Source: Candidatus Thiodictyon syntrophicum (GTDB taxonomy: Bacteria; Pseudomonadota; Gammaproteobacteria; Chromatiales; Chromatiaceae). Taken from it: a stretch of 64,000 bases of DNA. The DNA is taken from positions 4,737,501 through 4,801,500 of the forward strand of contig NZ_CP020370.1 of the NCBI RefSeq assembly GCF_002813775.1. Direction: 5' to 3'. The position numbers and the translations under genes were made by a program. Below, piece after piece: positions 18,582 through 26,237 of the stretch (position 1 is the stretch's first letter; each line of letters begins with the position of its first letter). Under the pieces are notes generated by a model. That model saw only the letters and a program-made list of their open reading frames with translations, made no database searches and was not told the origin of the DNA.

Positions 18582-19061
18582 ATGACCCTGCCCCCAACCC
18601 CCGCGACCATCAGCGACCTCTACGAGACCGACTTCAGCCGCTGGCTGTTCGAGAACGCCGCCCTGCTCCGCCAAGGGCGATTCGCCGAGGCGGACATCCC
18701 CAACATCGCCGAGGAGTTGGAGTGTCTGGGACGCGGCGAGAGTCGGGCCGTCGAAAACCACCTCGCCGTGTTGCTCCTGCACCTGCTCAAGTGGGAGCTT
18801 CAGCCGGAGCAGCGCAGCAGCGGTTGGCGGGACTCAATCTACCATGCCCGCCACGCCGCCAACCGCCTGCTTAGGGACAGCCCGAGCCTGGTCAGCCACG
18901 TCCCCGAGCTGGTCGTCGACGGGTACGAGGAGGCCCGTTACAAGGCCATCCTCGAGACGGAGTTGCCGGAGTCCTGCTTTCCCGAGGTTTGCCCCTATAC
19001 TGTCGAACAGGTGTTGGACAAAGCATTCTGGCCGGGACCGGGCGAGACCAGTCGGCCATAG
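18582..19061 (+). CDS. DUF29 family protein
   Basis: 159 residues from ATG 18582; an in-frame TTG at 18570 lies inside the repeat and is less likely. DUF29 hallmarks: LYETDFSRWLFENAALLRQG, NIAEELECLGRGESRAVENHL, LLHLLKWELQPE, and the C-terminal CPYTVEQVLDKAFWPG. DUF29 proteins are helical, of unknown function, abundant in cyanobacteria and Chromatiaceae and often in multiple copies. It separates V-ATPase subunit B from D on the same strand. Confidence 0.9.
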   Translation: MTLPPTPATISDLYETDFSRWLFENAALLRQGRFAEADIPNIAEELECLGRGESRAVENHLAVLLLHLLKWELQPEQRSSGWRDSIYHARHAANRLLRDSPSLVSHVPELVVDGYEEARYKAILETELPESCFPEVCPYTVEQVLDKAFWPGPGETSRP

Positions 19062-19110
19062 CCGCTTGCCGCGGACGGTTCTACCCGCCAAGAAATGTAG
19101 GAGACCAACA

Positions 19111-19314
19111 ATGAATCCAAGAGCCGTCACTGCATTACGGTCGCCAAAACCTGAAACAGCCTTGGATCTCTACCAGACCGACCTCCAGCGTTGGCTGTTT
19201 GAAAACGCGCGCCTACTGCGGGAGGGCCGTTTTGATGAGTTAGACGCTTTTCCCGATCGCTGTCCTTACACCCCGGAACAGATTCTCAGCCATGAATATT
19301 TGCCGGATGCGTGA
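19111..19314 (+). CDS. internally deleted DUF29 paralogue
   Basis: 67 residues from ATG 19111 with GTAGGAG upstream. LYQTDLQRWLFENARLLREG is the DUF29 N-terminus; it then passes in frame straight to FPDRCPYTPEQILSHEYLPD, the DUF29 C-terminus. The central 80-90 residues are gone. The frame is open, so a short product may be made, but the helical core is missing and it is probably a relic of a tandem DUF29 duplication. Its stop overlaps a GTG of the next gene's frame. Confidence 0.75.
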   Translation: MNPRAVTALRSPKPETALDLYQTDLQRWLFENARLLREGRFDELDAFPDRCPYTPEQILSHEYLPDA

Positions 19315-19334
19315 AAGCGGAAGCGCATGACACC

Positions 19335-19637
19335 ATGGACCAAGAGTGCAGCCGCCAGGCGCAAACGCCGCCGCCCGTCACCTGCGCCAACTGCGCCGCC
19401 GTCTGCTGCCGCCTGGAGGTCCTGTGCATCACCGAGACCGGTGTTCCCCGCCGCTTCACCAGGCCCAACCCCGGCGGCGTACCGTCGATGGATCGCCTGG
19501 CGGATGGCTGGTGCGCCGCGCTGGATCGCGACACCTTGCGCTGCCGCATCTATGAACAGCGTCCGCTGATTTGTCGGGAATTCGAGGAGGGTGGAGCCGA
19601 CTGTATCGCGGAGCGCGCGGCCTGGAGTGGCGGCTGA
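19335..19637 (+). CDS. YkgJ family cysteine cluster protein
   Basis: 100 residues from ATG 19335 (GTG 19311 overlapping the previous stop is possible). CANCAAVCC at 18-26 and CITETG form the first part of the cluster, followed by WCAALDRDTLRCRIYEQRPL and ICREFEEGGADC. The spacing of eight cysteines matches YkgJ/UPF0153 proteins, which bind zinc or an Fe-S cluster; substrate is unknown. It is co-directional with the DUF29 genes and V-ATPase genes. Confidence 0.85.
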   Translation: MDQECSRQAQTPPPVTCANCAAVCCRLEVLCITETGVPRRFTRPNPGGVPSMDRLADGWCAALDRDTLRCRIYEQRPLICREFEEGGADCIAERAAWSGG

Positions 19638-19669
19638 CCCACGCAGAAAGAATGATATGCCGCAATGCC

Positions 19670-19752
19670 GTAGGTTGCCGAGGAACGCACCCCAACATTT
19701 CAGGGCCTTCTATTCGGCGGCTCGTTGGGCTTCGTTCCTCAGCCCAACCTAC
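19670..19752. repeat. inverted repeat, GTAGGTTG...CAACCTAC
   Basis: GTAGGTTGCCGAGGAACGCA at 19670-19689 pairs imperfectly with the segment TCGTTCCTCAGCCCAACCTAC ending at 19752. The arms are separated by about 40 bases. It directly precedes the GTTGTC element at 19761. Confidence 0.7.
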
Positions 19753-19760
19753 AATGCTGG

Positions 19761-19895
19761 CGTTGTCGTTGTCGTAATCGAGGTTATCGCAACGCCCGGG
19801 ATTCACTCGCAACCAATTTGCAGCGCTTCTCCGACTACGACTACGACTACGACAACGACAACGGCAACGATTGTGTCTAACTTGTTCTTGACTCG
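19761..19895. repeat. GTTGTC/GACAAC composite element, copy A
   Basis: Order: GTTGTC units, GTAATCGAGGTTATCG, CCGGGATTCACTCGCA, GCTTCTCCGA, then CTACGA/CGACAA units and TTGTGTCTAACTTGTTCTTG ending in ACTCG. The GTTGTC and GACAAC arms are complementary. The same order occurs at 22753, 28141 and, reversed, 53400. It ends 25 bases before the subunit D start codon. Confidence 0.88.
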
Positions 19896-19919
19896 ATACC
19901 AACCACTCGCCGAGACACC

Positions 19920-20549
19920 ATGGCCCAACCCCTGATCAAGGTCCCGCCCACCAAGAACACCCTGCTCAAGCTCAAGAAGCAGGTGAAATTCCTGGAGGAG
20001 GGGCACGACCTGCTGGAGCGCAAGCGTGAACTGCTCACCCGCCTGGTCTACGAGCGCATCGGCGAGTACCGCAACCTGCGCGCCCAGGCGCAGCAGGCGC
20101 TGGCGCAGGCCTACCGGTGCCTGAGCCTCACCCATCTGCGCATGGGCAGCCGGGGCATCCGCCAGGCGGCGCTGGGGGCCGAAGCGGCGCTGCGGGTCGA
20201 CATACTCCCGCGCCGCGCCCTGGGCGTAGAGTACCCCGCGGTCACGGCCGAGCGGCTGCCGCTCAAGCCCGTGGGACTGCTCGGCACCGATGCGAGCTTC
20301 GACACCAGCCGCGACAACCTGGCCAATGCGGCCGTCCTGCTGGCCCGCCTGAGCGAGGTGGAGACCGCCCTGCACCGCCTGATGGAGGAGCAGCGCAAGG
20401 CACAGAAGCGGGTCAACGCGCTCAAATACAACATCATCCCGCGCTACCGCCGAACCATCCATTTCATCGCCTCGGCGCTCGAGGAGGAGGAGCGCAATAC
20501 CCTGTTCCAGGTCAAGCTCTTGCGTGAGCGCGGGTGCGATCAGAACTGA
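19920..20549 (+). CDS. ntpD: V-type ATP synthase subunit D
   Basis: 209 residues. The N-terminus PPTKNTLLKLKKQVKFLEEG and the following KRELLTRLVYE and C-terminal RRVNALKYNIIPRYR-type signature (here KRVNALKYNIIPRYRRTIHF) are characteristic of the central-stalk subunit, a long two-helix coiled coil. The last residues GCDQN and the TGA lie inside a dispersed repeat (20531-20728) whose other copy at 27268 is non-coding, so the original C-terminus appears to have been replaced. Subunit A and the membrane subunits are not in the window. Confidence 0.96.
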   Translation: MAQPLIKVPPTKNTLLKLKKQVKFLEEGHDLLERKRELLTRLVYERIGEYRNLRAQAQQALAQAYRCLSLTHLRMGSRGIRQAALGAEAALRVDILPRRALGVEYPAVTAERLPLKPVGLLGTDASFDTSRDNLANAAVLLARLSEVETALHRLMEEQRKAQKRVNALKYNIIPRYRRTIHFIASALEEEERNTLFQVKLLRERGCDQN

Positions 20550-20728
20550 TGTGATGGCCGAGATCCCGGGTACGCTGTCGTTGTTGTTGTCGTTGTCGTT
20601 GTCGTTGTCGTGGTCGTAATCGAATAATCCGACCACGATTACGACAACGACAACGACGCCCGGTCCGTGAGGACGCCCGGTAGCTGTAGGGTACGCATCG
20701 CGCACCCGGCTCCGGCGGTCGTGGCAGC
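20531..20728. repeat. dispersed ~190-bp repeat with GTTGTC hairpin, copy E
   Basis: Begins CGGGTGCGATCAGAACTGAT inside the V-ATPase D gene, runs through GTTGTC units, GTAATCG-AATAATC-CGATTAC loop, GACAAC units, GCCCGGTCCGTGAG, and ends near GTGGCAGC. The copy at 27268-27454 has the same order with few differences. Both lie downstream of genes. Confidence 0.9.
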
Positions 20729-20746
20729 GACGTCGGATCACACCCC

Positions 20747-21373
20747 CTACCAAAGGGCCAGCAGGCGCCCATCCTCCACCCGGTTCTCGAACGTCTTCAT
20801 GGGGTGTTCGCCCTTCTCGATGCAGGCCCCGGTGCGGATGTCGAACTTCCAGTGATGCTTGGGACAGGTCAGGGTCAGGCCCTCCAGGGCCAGGTGGGGG
20901 ATATTGGTGACCTGGTGCGGACAGTGCGAGTCATAGACCTGGTAGGCCTCGCCCGCACGATAGACGAACACCGTGCGCGTGCTGCACTCGACCCGCTGGA
21001 CCTCGCCGTCGGCGAGGTCCGCCACCGCCATGACATCGCGCCACTGGGGCGCGGCGGCGATCAGCTCGGGCGAGAACTCGGGGATCCCCATCTCCAGCAG
21101 GATGTCCGTGGCCCAGACGATCTTAGCCAGGCCCAGGGCGGGGAAGGCCATGAGCAGGGCGTCGACAATCTCCATGGGGGTGCAGCCGTCACGCAGCGCC
21201 CGCATCAGGTACTGCTTGAAACCGGCCTCGGTCTGGGAGTGGACCTTGGTGATGACCGAGATCAGGTCACGGGTCTTGGGGTCGAGGTGCTTGCCCGTGT
21301 CCTTGAGGAACTTGAAATAGTGTCCGAGCGCGTCGCCGCGCACCGCGATGAGATAATTCAGAGCGTCGCTCAT
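20747..21373 (-). CDS. carboxymuconolactone decarboxylase-like protein fused to a Rieske [2Fe-2S] domain
   Basis: 208 residues. Residues 1-105 match the CMD/AhpD-like helical fold (HYFKFLKDTGKHLDPKTRDL, MEIVDALLMAFPALG) but lack the CxxC redox pair, so peroxidase or decarboxylase activity is doubtful. Residues 110-208 are a Rieske ferredoxin: DSHCPH and TCPKHHWKFD with 16 residues between the ligand pairs, then TGACIEKGEHPMKTF. The Rieske part resembles those of small electron-transfer ferredoxins such as assimilatory nitrite reductase small chains. The fusion suggests an oligomeric CMD scaffold carrying an iron-sulfur centre. Divergent from the AI-2E gene. Confidence 0.88.
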   Translation of the reverse strand: MSDALNYLIAVRGDALGHYFKFLKDTGKHLDPKTRDLISVITKVHSQTEAGFKQYLMRALRDGCTPMEIVDALLMAFPALGLAKIVWATDILLEMGIPEFSPELIAAAPQWRDVMAVADLADGEVQRVECSTRTVFVYRAGEAYQVYDSHCPHQVTNIPHLALEGLTLTCPKHHWKFDIRTGACIEKGEHPMKTFENRVEDGRLLALW

Positions 21374-21588
21374 GGTGACTTACCGATGCTGACCGATGGA
21401 GGATAAGGGGATGTTCGGGCCGCCGGGGCCACAAACCCGGCGATTATCCACCAGAGCGGCCCCCGTTTCATTGACGAAGGCCCCGCTCCCGCCCCAATCC
21501 GCTTGCACCGCACCGCGAACGGGGCGACAGTGCCGCCCTGATCCCGGCGCGGGCCCCGCCCACGCCCTCGAAGCCCCGCGGTAACTTC

Positions 21589-22728
21589 ATGCAACAAGAT
21601 ACGATCAGCAAGGCGGTGGTCCTGGTCCTGGCACTGGGGATCTCCGCCCTCTTTATGACCATGATCGCGCCCTTCCTGATGGCGCTCTTTCTGGCGGGCC
21701 TCGCGAGCGCCCTGGCGCAACCCCTGTTCCTGCGCCTGACGGACCTGTTCGGGGGCCGCCGGGCGCTGGCGTCGCTCGCGAGCCTGTCGCTCATGACGCT
21801 GGTGGTGCTGATCCCGCTGGTTCTGCTGGCGGGCGTCCTGGTCTCCCAGGCCCTGGACGTGAGCCAATTGGCGGGCGTCTGGGTGGGCGAGACCCTGACC
21901 CAGCCCGAGGCCTTCGCCGGACTCCTGCGCCGCCTGCCCTTCTATGAGCAGTTGGCCCCGCACTGGGGCAAAATCGCGCAGCAGGCAGGCGACGCGGCCG
22001 GGGCCTTGAGCAAGATCGCGGTGGAGGGCCTGTCCTCGCTCACCCTGGGGACCGTAAACTTCATCTTCATGCTCTTCGTGTTCCTCTACAGCCTCTATTT
22101 CCTGCTGATGGACGGGGACCAACTGGTCGACAAGTTGCTCTATTACCTCCCGCTCAAGACCACGGACGAGCGCATGATGCTCGCGAAGTTCACCTCCGTG
22201 ACCCGGGCGACACTGCGCGGCTCGCTGCTGATCGGTCTGCTGCAGGGGACCCTGGCCGGCATCGCCTTCGCCGTGGCCGGCATCCCCAACGCGATCTTCT
22301 GGGGCTCGGCGATGGCGATCTTCTCCATGATCCCCAACGTCGGCTCGGCCCTGATCTGGGTACCGGCGGTGGTGCTCCTGATCGTCCAGGGGCAGGTGCT
22401 CACGGGCGTCCTCCTGGCCGCCTTCTGCGGCCTGCTGGTGGGCAGCCTGGACAATGTGCTGCGCCCCATCCTGGTCGGCAAGGACACCAAGATGCATGAG
22501 CTGATGATCTTTTTCAGCACCTTGGGCGGCCTCTTCATGTTCGGTTTCCCGGGGATCTTCATCGGCCCGGTGATCGGCTCACTGCTGGTCTCGATCTGGG
22601 AGATCTATGGCGTCGAGTTCGCCGATTCGCTGCCGGAGGTGGAGGGGAGCATGGGCAGCCAGGGGGAGACGGGGTTCATCCCGGGGGAGACCCCGGCCAG
22701 CCCGGCGGATCAGGGCGAGGCGCCCTAA
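21589..22728 (+). CDS. AI-2E family (PerM/YdiK-like) membrane transporter
   Basis: 379 residues with about eight hydrophobic segments: two at 8-40, one at 60-85, one at 150-172, and a C-terminal group from 205 to 335. SRxTLRGSLLIGLLQGTLAGIAF, PNAIFWGSAMAIFSMIPNVGS and DNVLRPILVG are conserved family segments. Members export AI-2, Na+/H+ exchange substrates or are of unknown substrate. The last ~35 residues are Glu/Gly/Pro-rich and probably cytoplasmic and disordered. Single gene, followed by repeat copy B. Confidence 0.93.
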   Translation: MQQDTISKAVVLVLALGISALFMTMIAPFLMALFLAGLASALAQPLFLRLTDLFGGRRALASLASLSLMTLVVLIPLVLLAGVLVSQALDVSQLAGVWVGETLTQPEAFAGLLRRLPFYEQLAPHWGKIAQQAGDAAGALSKIAVEGLSSLTLGTVNFIFMLFVFLYSLYFLLMDGDQLVDKLLYYLPLKTTDERMMLAKFTSVTRATLRGSLLIGLLQGTLAGIAFAVAGIPNAIFWGSAMAIFSMIPNVGSALIWVPAVVLLIVQGQVLTGVLLAAFCGLLVGSLDNVLRPILVGKDTKMHELMIFFSTLGGLFMFGFPGIFIGPVIGSLLVSIWEIYGVEFADSLPEVEGSMGSQGETGFIPGETPASPADQGEAP

Positions 22729-22752
22729 GGAACTAGAGAATGCCTCTAGCGC

Positions 22753-22881
22753 CGTTGTCGTTGTCGTTGTCGCAATCGAGGTTATCGTCGTTCCCCGGAT
22801 TCTCTCGCACCCACGTCGCATCGCTTCTCCGATTACGACAACGACAACGACAAAGATTGTGTTTAGCTTGTTCCTGACTCG
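22753..22881. repeat. GTTGTC/GACAAC composite element, copy B
   Basis: GTTGTC units, GCAATCGAGGTTATCGTCG, CCCCGGATTCTCTCGCACCC, GCATCGCTTCTCCGATTACG, GACAAC units, GTGTTTAGCTTGTTCCTGAC then TCG at 22881. It ends exactly one base before the stop codon of tag (22882-22884, minus strand) and sits between two convergent genes. Confidence 0.9.
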
Positions 22882-23481
22882 CTACTTGAGGAGTCGGGGC
22901 GGGACGCCCCCGCTCCTTTGCTGCGTGAAGCAATCCAGGGTGTGGTCGTTGACCATCCCCACTGCCTGCATCAGGGCATAGCAGATGGTACTGCCGACGA
23001 AGCGAAAGCCGCGCCGCTTGAGCTCCCGGCTCAGCCGATCCGACTCAGGCGTTTGGGCCGGGACCTGCGCCAGACTGGCCCAGGCGTTTTGCCGCGGTAC
23101 CCCATCCACGAACCCCCAGAGCAGGTCCGACAGGGTCTCGCCCCGTTCGTACAGGGCCAGGACGGCGCGGGCGTTGCCCACCGTGGACTCCACCTTGAGG
23201 CGGTTGCGGACGATCCCCGGATCGGCGAGCAGTTCGGCGAGCCGTGCCCCATCGAAACGGGCAATGGCCTGCGGGTCGAAGCCCAGGAAGACCCGCCGAT
23301 AGCCCTCACGCTTGCGCAGGATGGTGAGCCAGGACAGGCCCGCCTGGGCGCCCTCCAGGGTCAGCATCTCGAACAGGTGCCGTTCGTCGCGGTTGGGGAC
23401 GCCCCATTCGCGGTCGTGATAGTCGACATAGAGCGGGTCTGCCGTGCACCAGGCGCAACGGATCAGGCCGCCATCGCTCAT
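22882..23481 (-). CDS. tag: DNA-3-methyladenine glycosylase I
   Basis: 199 residues starting MSDGGLIRCAWC at 23481. Zinc ligands match E. coli Tag: Cys9, His22 (DYHDREWG), and the C-terminal MVNDHTLDC His and Cys. The HhH-like core LEGAQAGLSWLTILRKREG contains the catalytic-pocket residues. It excises 3-methyladenine from alkylated DNA. The start codon overlaps the stop of the upstream amidotransferase gene (ATGA), so the two are translated together. A palindromic repeat half-site overlaps its last codons (22893-22918). Confidence 0.95.
   Translation of the reverse strand: MSDGGLIRCAWCTADPLYVDYHDREWGVPNRDERHLFEMLTLEGAQAGLSWLTILRKREGYRRVFLGFDPQAIARFDGARLAELLADPGIVRNRLKVESTVGNARAVLALYERGETLSDLLWGFVDGVPRQNAWASLAQVPAQTPESDRLSRELKRRGFRFVGSTICYALMQAVGMVNDHTLDCFTQQRSGGVPPRLLK
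22893..22918. repeat. GGGGCGGGACGCCCCCGCTCC half-element
   Basis: TCGGGGCGGGACGCCCCCGC followed by TCCTTTG matches one arm of the palindrome at 39994-40063. It lies within the last codons of tag, so the repeat has contributed to the protein's C-terminus. Confidence 0.65.
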
Positions 23482-24170
23482 TGGGGCAGCCGGTCCAGGA
23501 TGCCGAACAGGGCGGCCCTGAGTTGCGCATAGTCCGCGGGCGCTGCGGCCAGCATCCGCGCGGCGCTCTGGACATAGGTGCCAGGGACCAGCTCGTCGGC
23601 ACACTGGACGCAGATGCCCGCGACGCTTTCCGCGGTGGATTCCAGGTGGAATTGGAGCCCGAGCACGCGCCCTTCGTAGAGGAATGCCTGCTGCTCGCAG
23701 GCGCGGCTGCGGGCCAGGTGGAGCGCGCCCGCGGGCAGGTCGAAGGTATCACCGTGCCAGTGGAACACCGTAAGGGTGGCCGGCAGAAAGCCGCAAACCG
23801 GGGACGCCTGCCCGGCCGCGGTCAGTTCGATCGGCATCCACCCGATCTCGGGCTCCCGGTTGCGATAGACCCGCGCGCCCAGCACCGCGGCAATCAACTG
23901 GGCCCCGAGACAGACCCCGACCAGGGTCTTGCCGGCCGCGATAGCGCGGCGGATGAGGGCCTTCTCCGCGGCCAGCCAGGGGTACCGCGACTCGTCGTTC
24001 GCGCCCATGGGTCCACCCATGATGACCAGCCAATCGAAGTCCGCCGGCTCCGGCGCCGCGGCGCCGGCATAGAGCGGGGTTGTGGTCAGTGAGTGACCAC
24101 GGGCAGCGGCCCAGTCGGCGATACCGTAGGGGCCCTCGAAGGGGACGTGCTGCAGGACCTGGATACGCAT
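23478..24170 (-). CDS. class I glutamine amidotransferase (YfeJ/GuaA-like)
   Basis: 230 residues. WLVIMGGPMGANDES, nucleophile elbow GVCLGAQLIA with Cys87, and LGLQFHLES supplying the catalytic His and nearby Glu give a complete triad. Stand-alone proteins of this type hydrolyse glutamine or gamma-glutamyl compounds; the acceptor is unknown. Upstream gene in a two-gene unit with tag. The following gene upstream (Nudix) ends 11 bases before its start and may be in the same operon. Confidence 0.92.
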   Translation of the reverse strand: MRIQVLQHVPFEGPYGIADWAAARGHSLTTTPLYAGAAAPEPADFDWLVIMGGPMGANDESRYPWLAAEKALIRRAIAAGKTLVGVCLGAQLIAAVLGARVYRNREPEIGWMPIELTAAGQASPVCGFLPATLTVFHWHGDTFDLPAGALHLARSRACEQQAFLYEGRVLGLQFHLESTAESVAGICVQCADELVPGTYVQSAARMLAAAPADYAQLRAALFGILDRLPQ

Positions 24171-24181
24171 GTCGTCTAACC

Positions 24182-24748
24182 TCAGCAGCCCGGGTCTTCG
24201 GGCGTCAGTTCCAGCGCGCCCCTGATCAGGGCGCCGGCCCGATAGAGCCCGACCAGGGTCTTGGCATCGGTGATGGTCCCATCGCTACACCAGTCCAGGG
24301 CCTGACCCAGGGGCAGCCAATGGATCTCCATTACCTCGTCGCGCTCCTGGGCGTGGTCCCGGAGCTCCAGGTCCCGCGCCAGCCACAGATAAATGACCTC
24401 GGTGAAGACCCCGGGTGAACTGTGCATGAAACCCAGATCGATCCAGTCCGCGGCGCTTACCCCCGCCTCCTCCGCCAACTCCCGGGTCGCCGTCGCCAGC
24501 GGGGCCTCACCCGGGTCGATCTTGCCCGCCGGCAGCTCCCACAACCAGCCGCCCCCGGCATGACGGTACTGGCGCAGCAGACAGACCCGCTGCTGCTCGT
24601 CGAGCGCCACCGCCGCGGCACCGCCGGGGTGGCGGATGATCTCCAGGTCCACCCGGTTGCCGTTGGGGAGTTCCACGGTTTCGATGGCGACGTCGATCAC
24701 GCGCCCCGCAAAGATCGGCTCGCGCTTCAGGATGGGTGTTTCGGTCAT
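24182..24748 (-). CDS. Nudix hydrolase, ADP-ribose pyrophosphatase-like
   Basis: 188 residues. The Nudix box reads GKIDPGEAPLATATRELAEEAGV (residues about 75-97) and matches GX5EX7REUXEEXGU completely. RQYRHAGGGWLWELPAGK and a Pro about 15 residues after the box (SSPGVFTE) are typical of ADP-ribose pyrophosphatases (NudF/NUDIX5 type). Start ATG 24748. Likely co-transcribed with the amidotransferase and tag. Confidence 0.92.
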   Translation of the reverse strand: MTETPILKREPIFAGRVIDVAIETVELPNGNRVDLEIIRHPGGAAAVALDEQQRVCLLRQYRHAGGGWLWELPAGKIDPGEAPLATATRELAEEAGVSAADWIDLGFMHSSPGVFTEVIYLWLARDLELRDHAQERDEVMEIHWLPLGQALDWCSDGTITDAKTLVGLYRAGALIRGALELTPEDPGC

Positions 24749-24797
24749 GACGATATCTCAGCGGCCGGGGGCAGTCGCTTGCAGGTGCCCCGGATTC

Positions 24798-24872
24798 TAA
24801 CTCAAAGCCGACCGCTGAAAGCTGACCACTGAAAGCTGAACGCTGAACGCTGAACGCCAAAAGCTGACCGCT
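24798..24872. repeat. short tandem repeats, GCTGAA/GCTGAC
   Basis: About seven units of 7 to 11 bases based on CGCTGAAAGCTGACCACTGA and GCTGAACGCTGAAC. They fill the gap between the Nudix start and the histidine kinase stop. Sequences of this type are common slippage-prone arrays; no coding or regulatory role is visible. Confidence 0.8.
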
Positions 24873-24875
24873 CGT

Positions 24876-26237
24876 TCAGGCCGGCAACCGCACCCGGATC
24901 AAGGCACCACCCAGGGGGCTCGCGACGATCTCCAGGTCCCCGCCATAGGCGCGGCAGATCTCGGTCACCACGGCCAGTCCGATACCGTGGCCGGGGGTCG
25001 CCAGGTCCGCCCGGGCGCCGCGCCCCAGCACCTCGCGGGCGCGTGCCGCGGGGATGCCGGGGCCATCGTCCTCGACCCAGAGTACCAGGTAGGTACCGGC
25101 GCGCCGACCGCCGACACCCACCCGGGTGCGGCACCACTTGTAGGCGTTGTCCAGCAGGTTGCCCAGGACCTCCAGCAGGTCGCCCTCCACCCCGCGGAAG
25201 CTCAGGCCCGGCTCCAGGTCCAGGGTGACTTGCACCGCGCGCCCGGCGTGCAGCTTGGCGAGCGAGGCGCGCAGCCGCTCCACCGCCTGGGCCACCGGGA
25301 CCGGCGGGGCCAGGGTGGCGACCGGGCGGGGGCGGGCACGCTCCAGTTGATAGGCGACGATCTCCTCCATGCGCCGCACCTGCTCGGCCGCCTGTTCCGA
25401 CCAGGGCCCGGCCCCGGACGGCGCCGCGCCCGGCCCCGGGGTGCGCGCCTGCGCCAGGGCCCCGCGCAGCACCGCCAGGGGCGTCTTGAGGCTGTGGGCC
25501 AGGTCGGCCAGGGCGTGGCCGAGACGGGTCTGGCGCGCGGACTCGTGGGCGAGGAGCGCGTTTAGATTGTCGGTCAGCGGCCGTAGCTCCCGGGGGTAGC
25601 GGCCGTGCAGCCGGTCCTGGGTGCCGGCCTCCACCGCGGCCACCTCGTCCGCCGCCCGCCGCAACGGGGCCAGGCCCCAGCGCAGCGCGGCCAGCAGGGC
25701 AACGAGCAGGAGCGCGGCCATGGCCCCCAGCCAGCGGGCCAGGCTGGTGCGAAAGCGATCCAACTCAAGGGCATAGTCGGTCAGGTCCTCCGCCACGCTG
25801 AAGGTGTAGCCGCGGGGCACCGGGCCGATGGTCCAGGTGACACCGTAGTCCTCCACGAAATAGGCGCGGCCGGTGTCGTCCTGCGCCTCGCGGAAGCGGC
25901 GCTGGCCGGGCGCGAGCCCGGTACCGAAGGGCACGGTCTGGCCCAAGGCCGAGGGCGAGCGCCAGATCGGGGTCCCGGCGGTGTCGCTCACCTGACCATA
26001 AAGCCCGGACCCGGGCAGGCTCAGGCGCGCCTCGGCCAGGCCCGGCGGCAAGGTCAAGCCATCCTCCTGCGCGTCCGCCGCGGCCATCAGCAGATAGACC
26101 TGGCCGAGCAGACGCTCCTCCCGGGCGGAGCGGGCGGCGGCCTGGAAGGCGCGCTCCAGGGCGAGGCTCGTGAGCACCACGAAGACCAGCAGCACCAGGG
26201 CGGCGACCAGCGTCACCCGCGTCTGGAGCGACGTCAC
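24876..26237 (-). CDS. PhoQ-like sensor histidine kinase
   Basis: 453 residues: membrane helix at 8-28, periplasmic sensor of about 130 residues, second helix near 170-190, HAMP-like linker, then the dimerisation helix with phospho-His in LAHSLKTPLAVLRG, N-box NLLDNAYKW and G-boxes DDGPGIPAARA and PGHGIGLAVV. The LxHxLKTPL motif and catalytic domain layout match the PhoQ branch, which senses divalent cations, pH or antimicrobial peptides. Its start overlaps the response regulator stop by four bases. No acidic patch as strong as that of PhoQ is evident, so the signal is uncertain. Confidence 0.93.
   Translation of the reverse strand: MTSLQTRVTLVAALVLLVFVVLTSLALERAFQAAARSAREERLLGQVYLLMAAADAQEDGLTLPPGLAEARLSLPGSGLYGQVSDTAGTPIWRSPSALGQTVPFGTGLAPGQRRFREAQDDTGRAYFVEDYGVTWTIGPVPRGYTFSVAEDLTDYALELDRFRTSLARWLGAMAALLLVALLAALRWGLAPLRRAADEVAAVEAGTQDRLHGRYPRELRPLTDNLNALLAHESARQTRLGHALADLAHSLKTPLAVLRGALAQARTPGPGAAPSGAGPWSEQAAEQVRRMEEIVAYQLERARPRPVATLAPPVPVAQAVERLRASLAKLHAGRAVQVTLDLEPGLSFRGVEGDLLEVLGNLLDNAYKWCRTRVGVGGRRAGTYLVLWVEDDGPGIPAARAREVLGRGARADLATPGHGIGLAVVTEICRAYGGDLEIVASPLGGALIRVRLPA

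Noticed and set aside
21370-22497. A 375-codon minus-strand frame rich in Gln/His/Arg
   Set aside because: Antisense to the AI-2E transporter gene; no domain or start signal.
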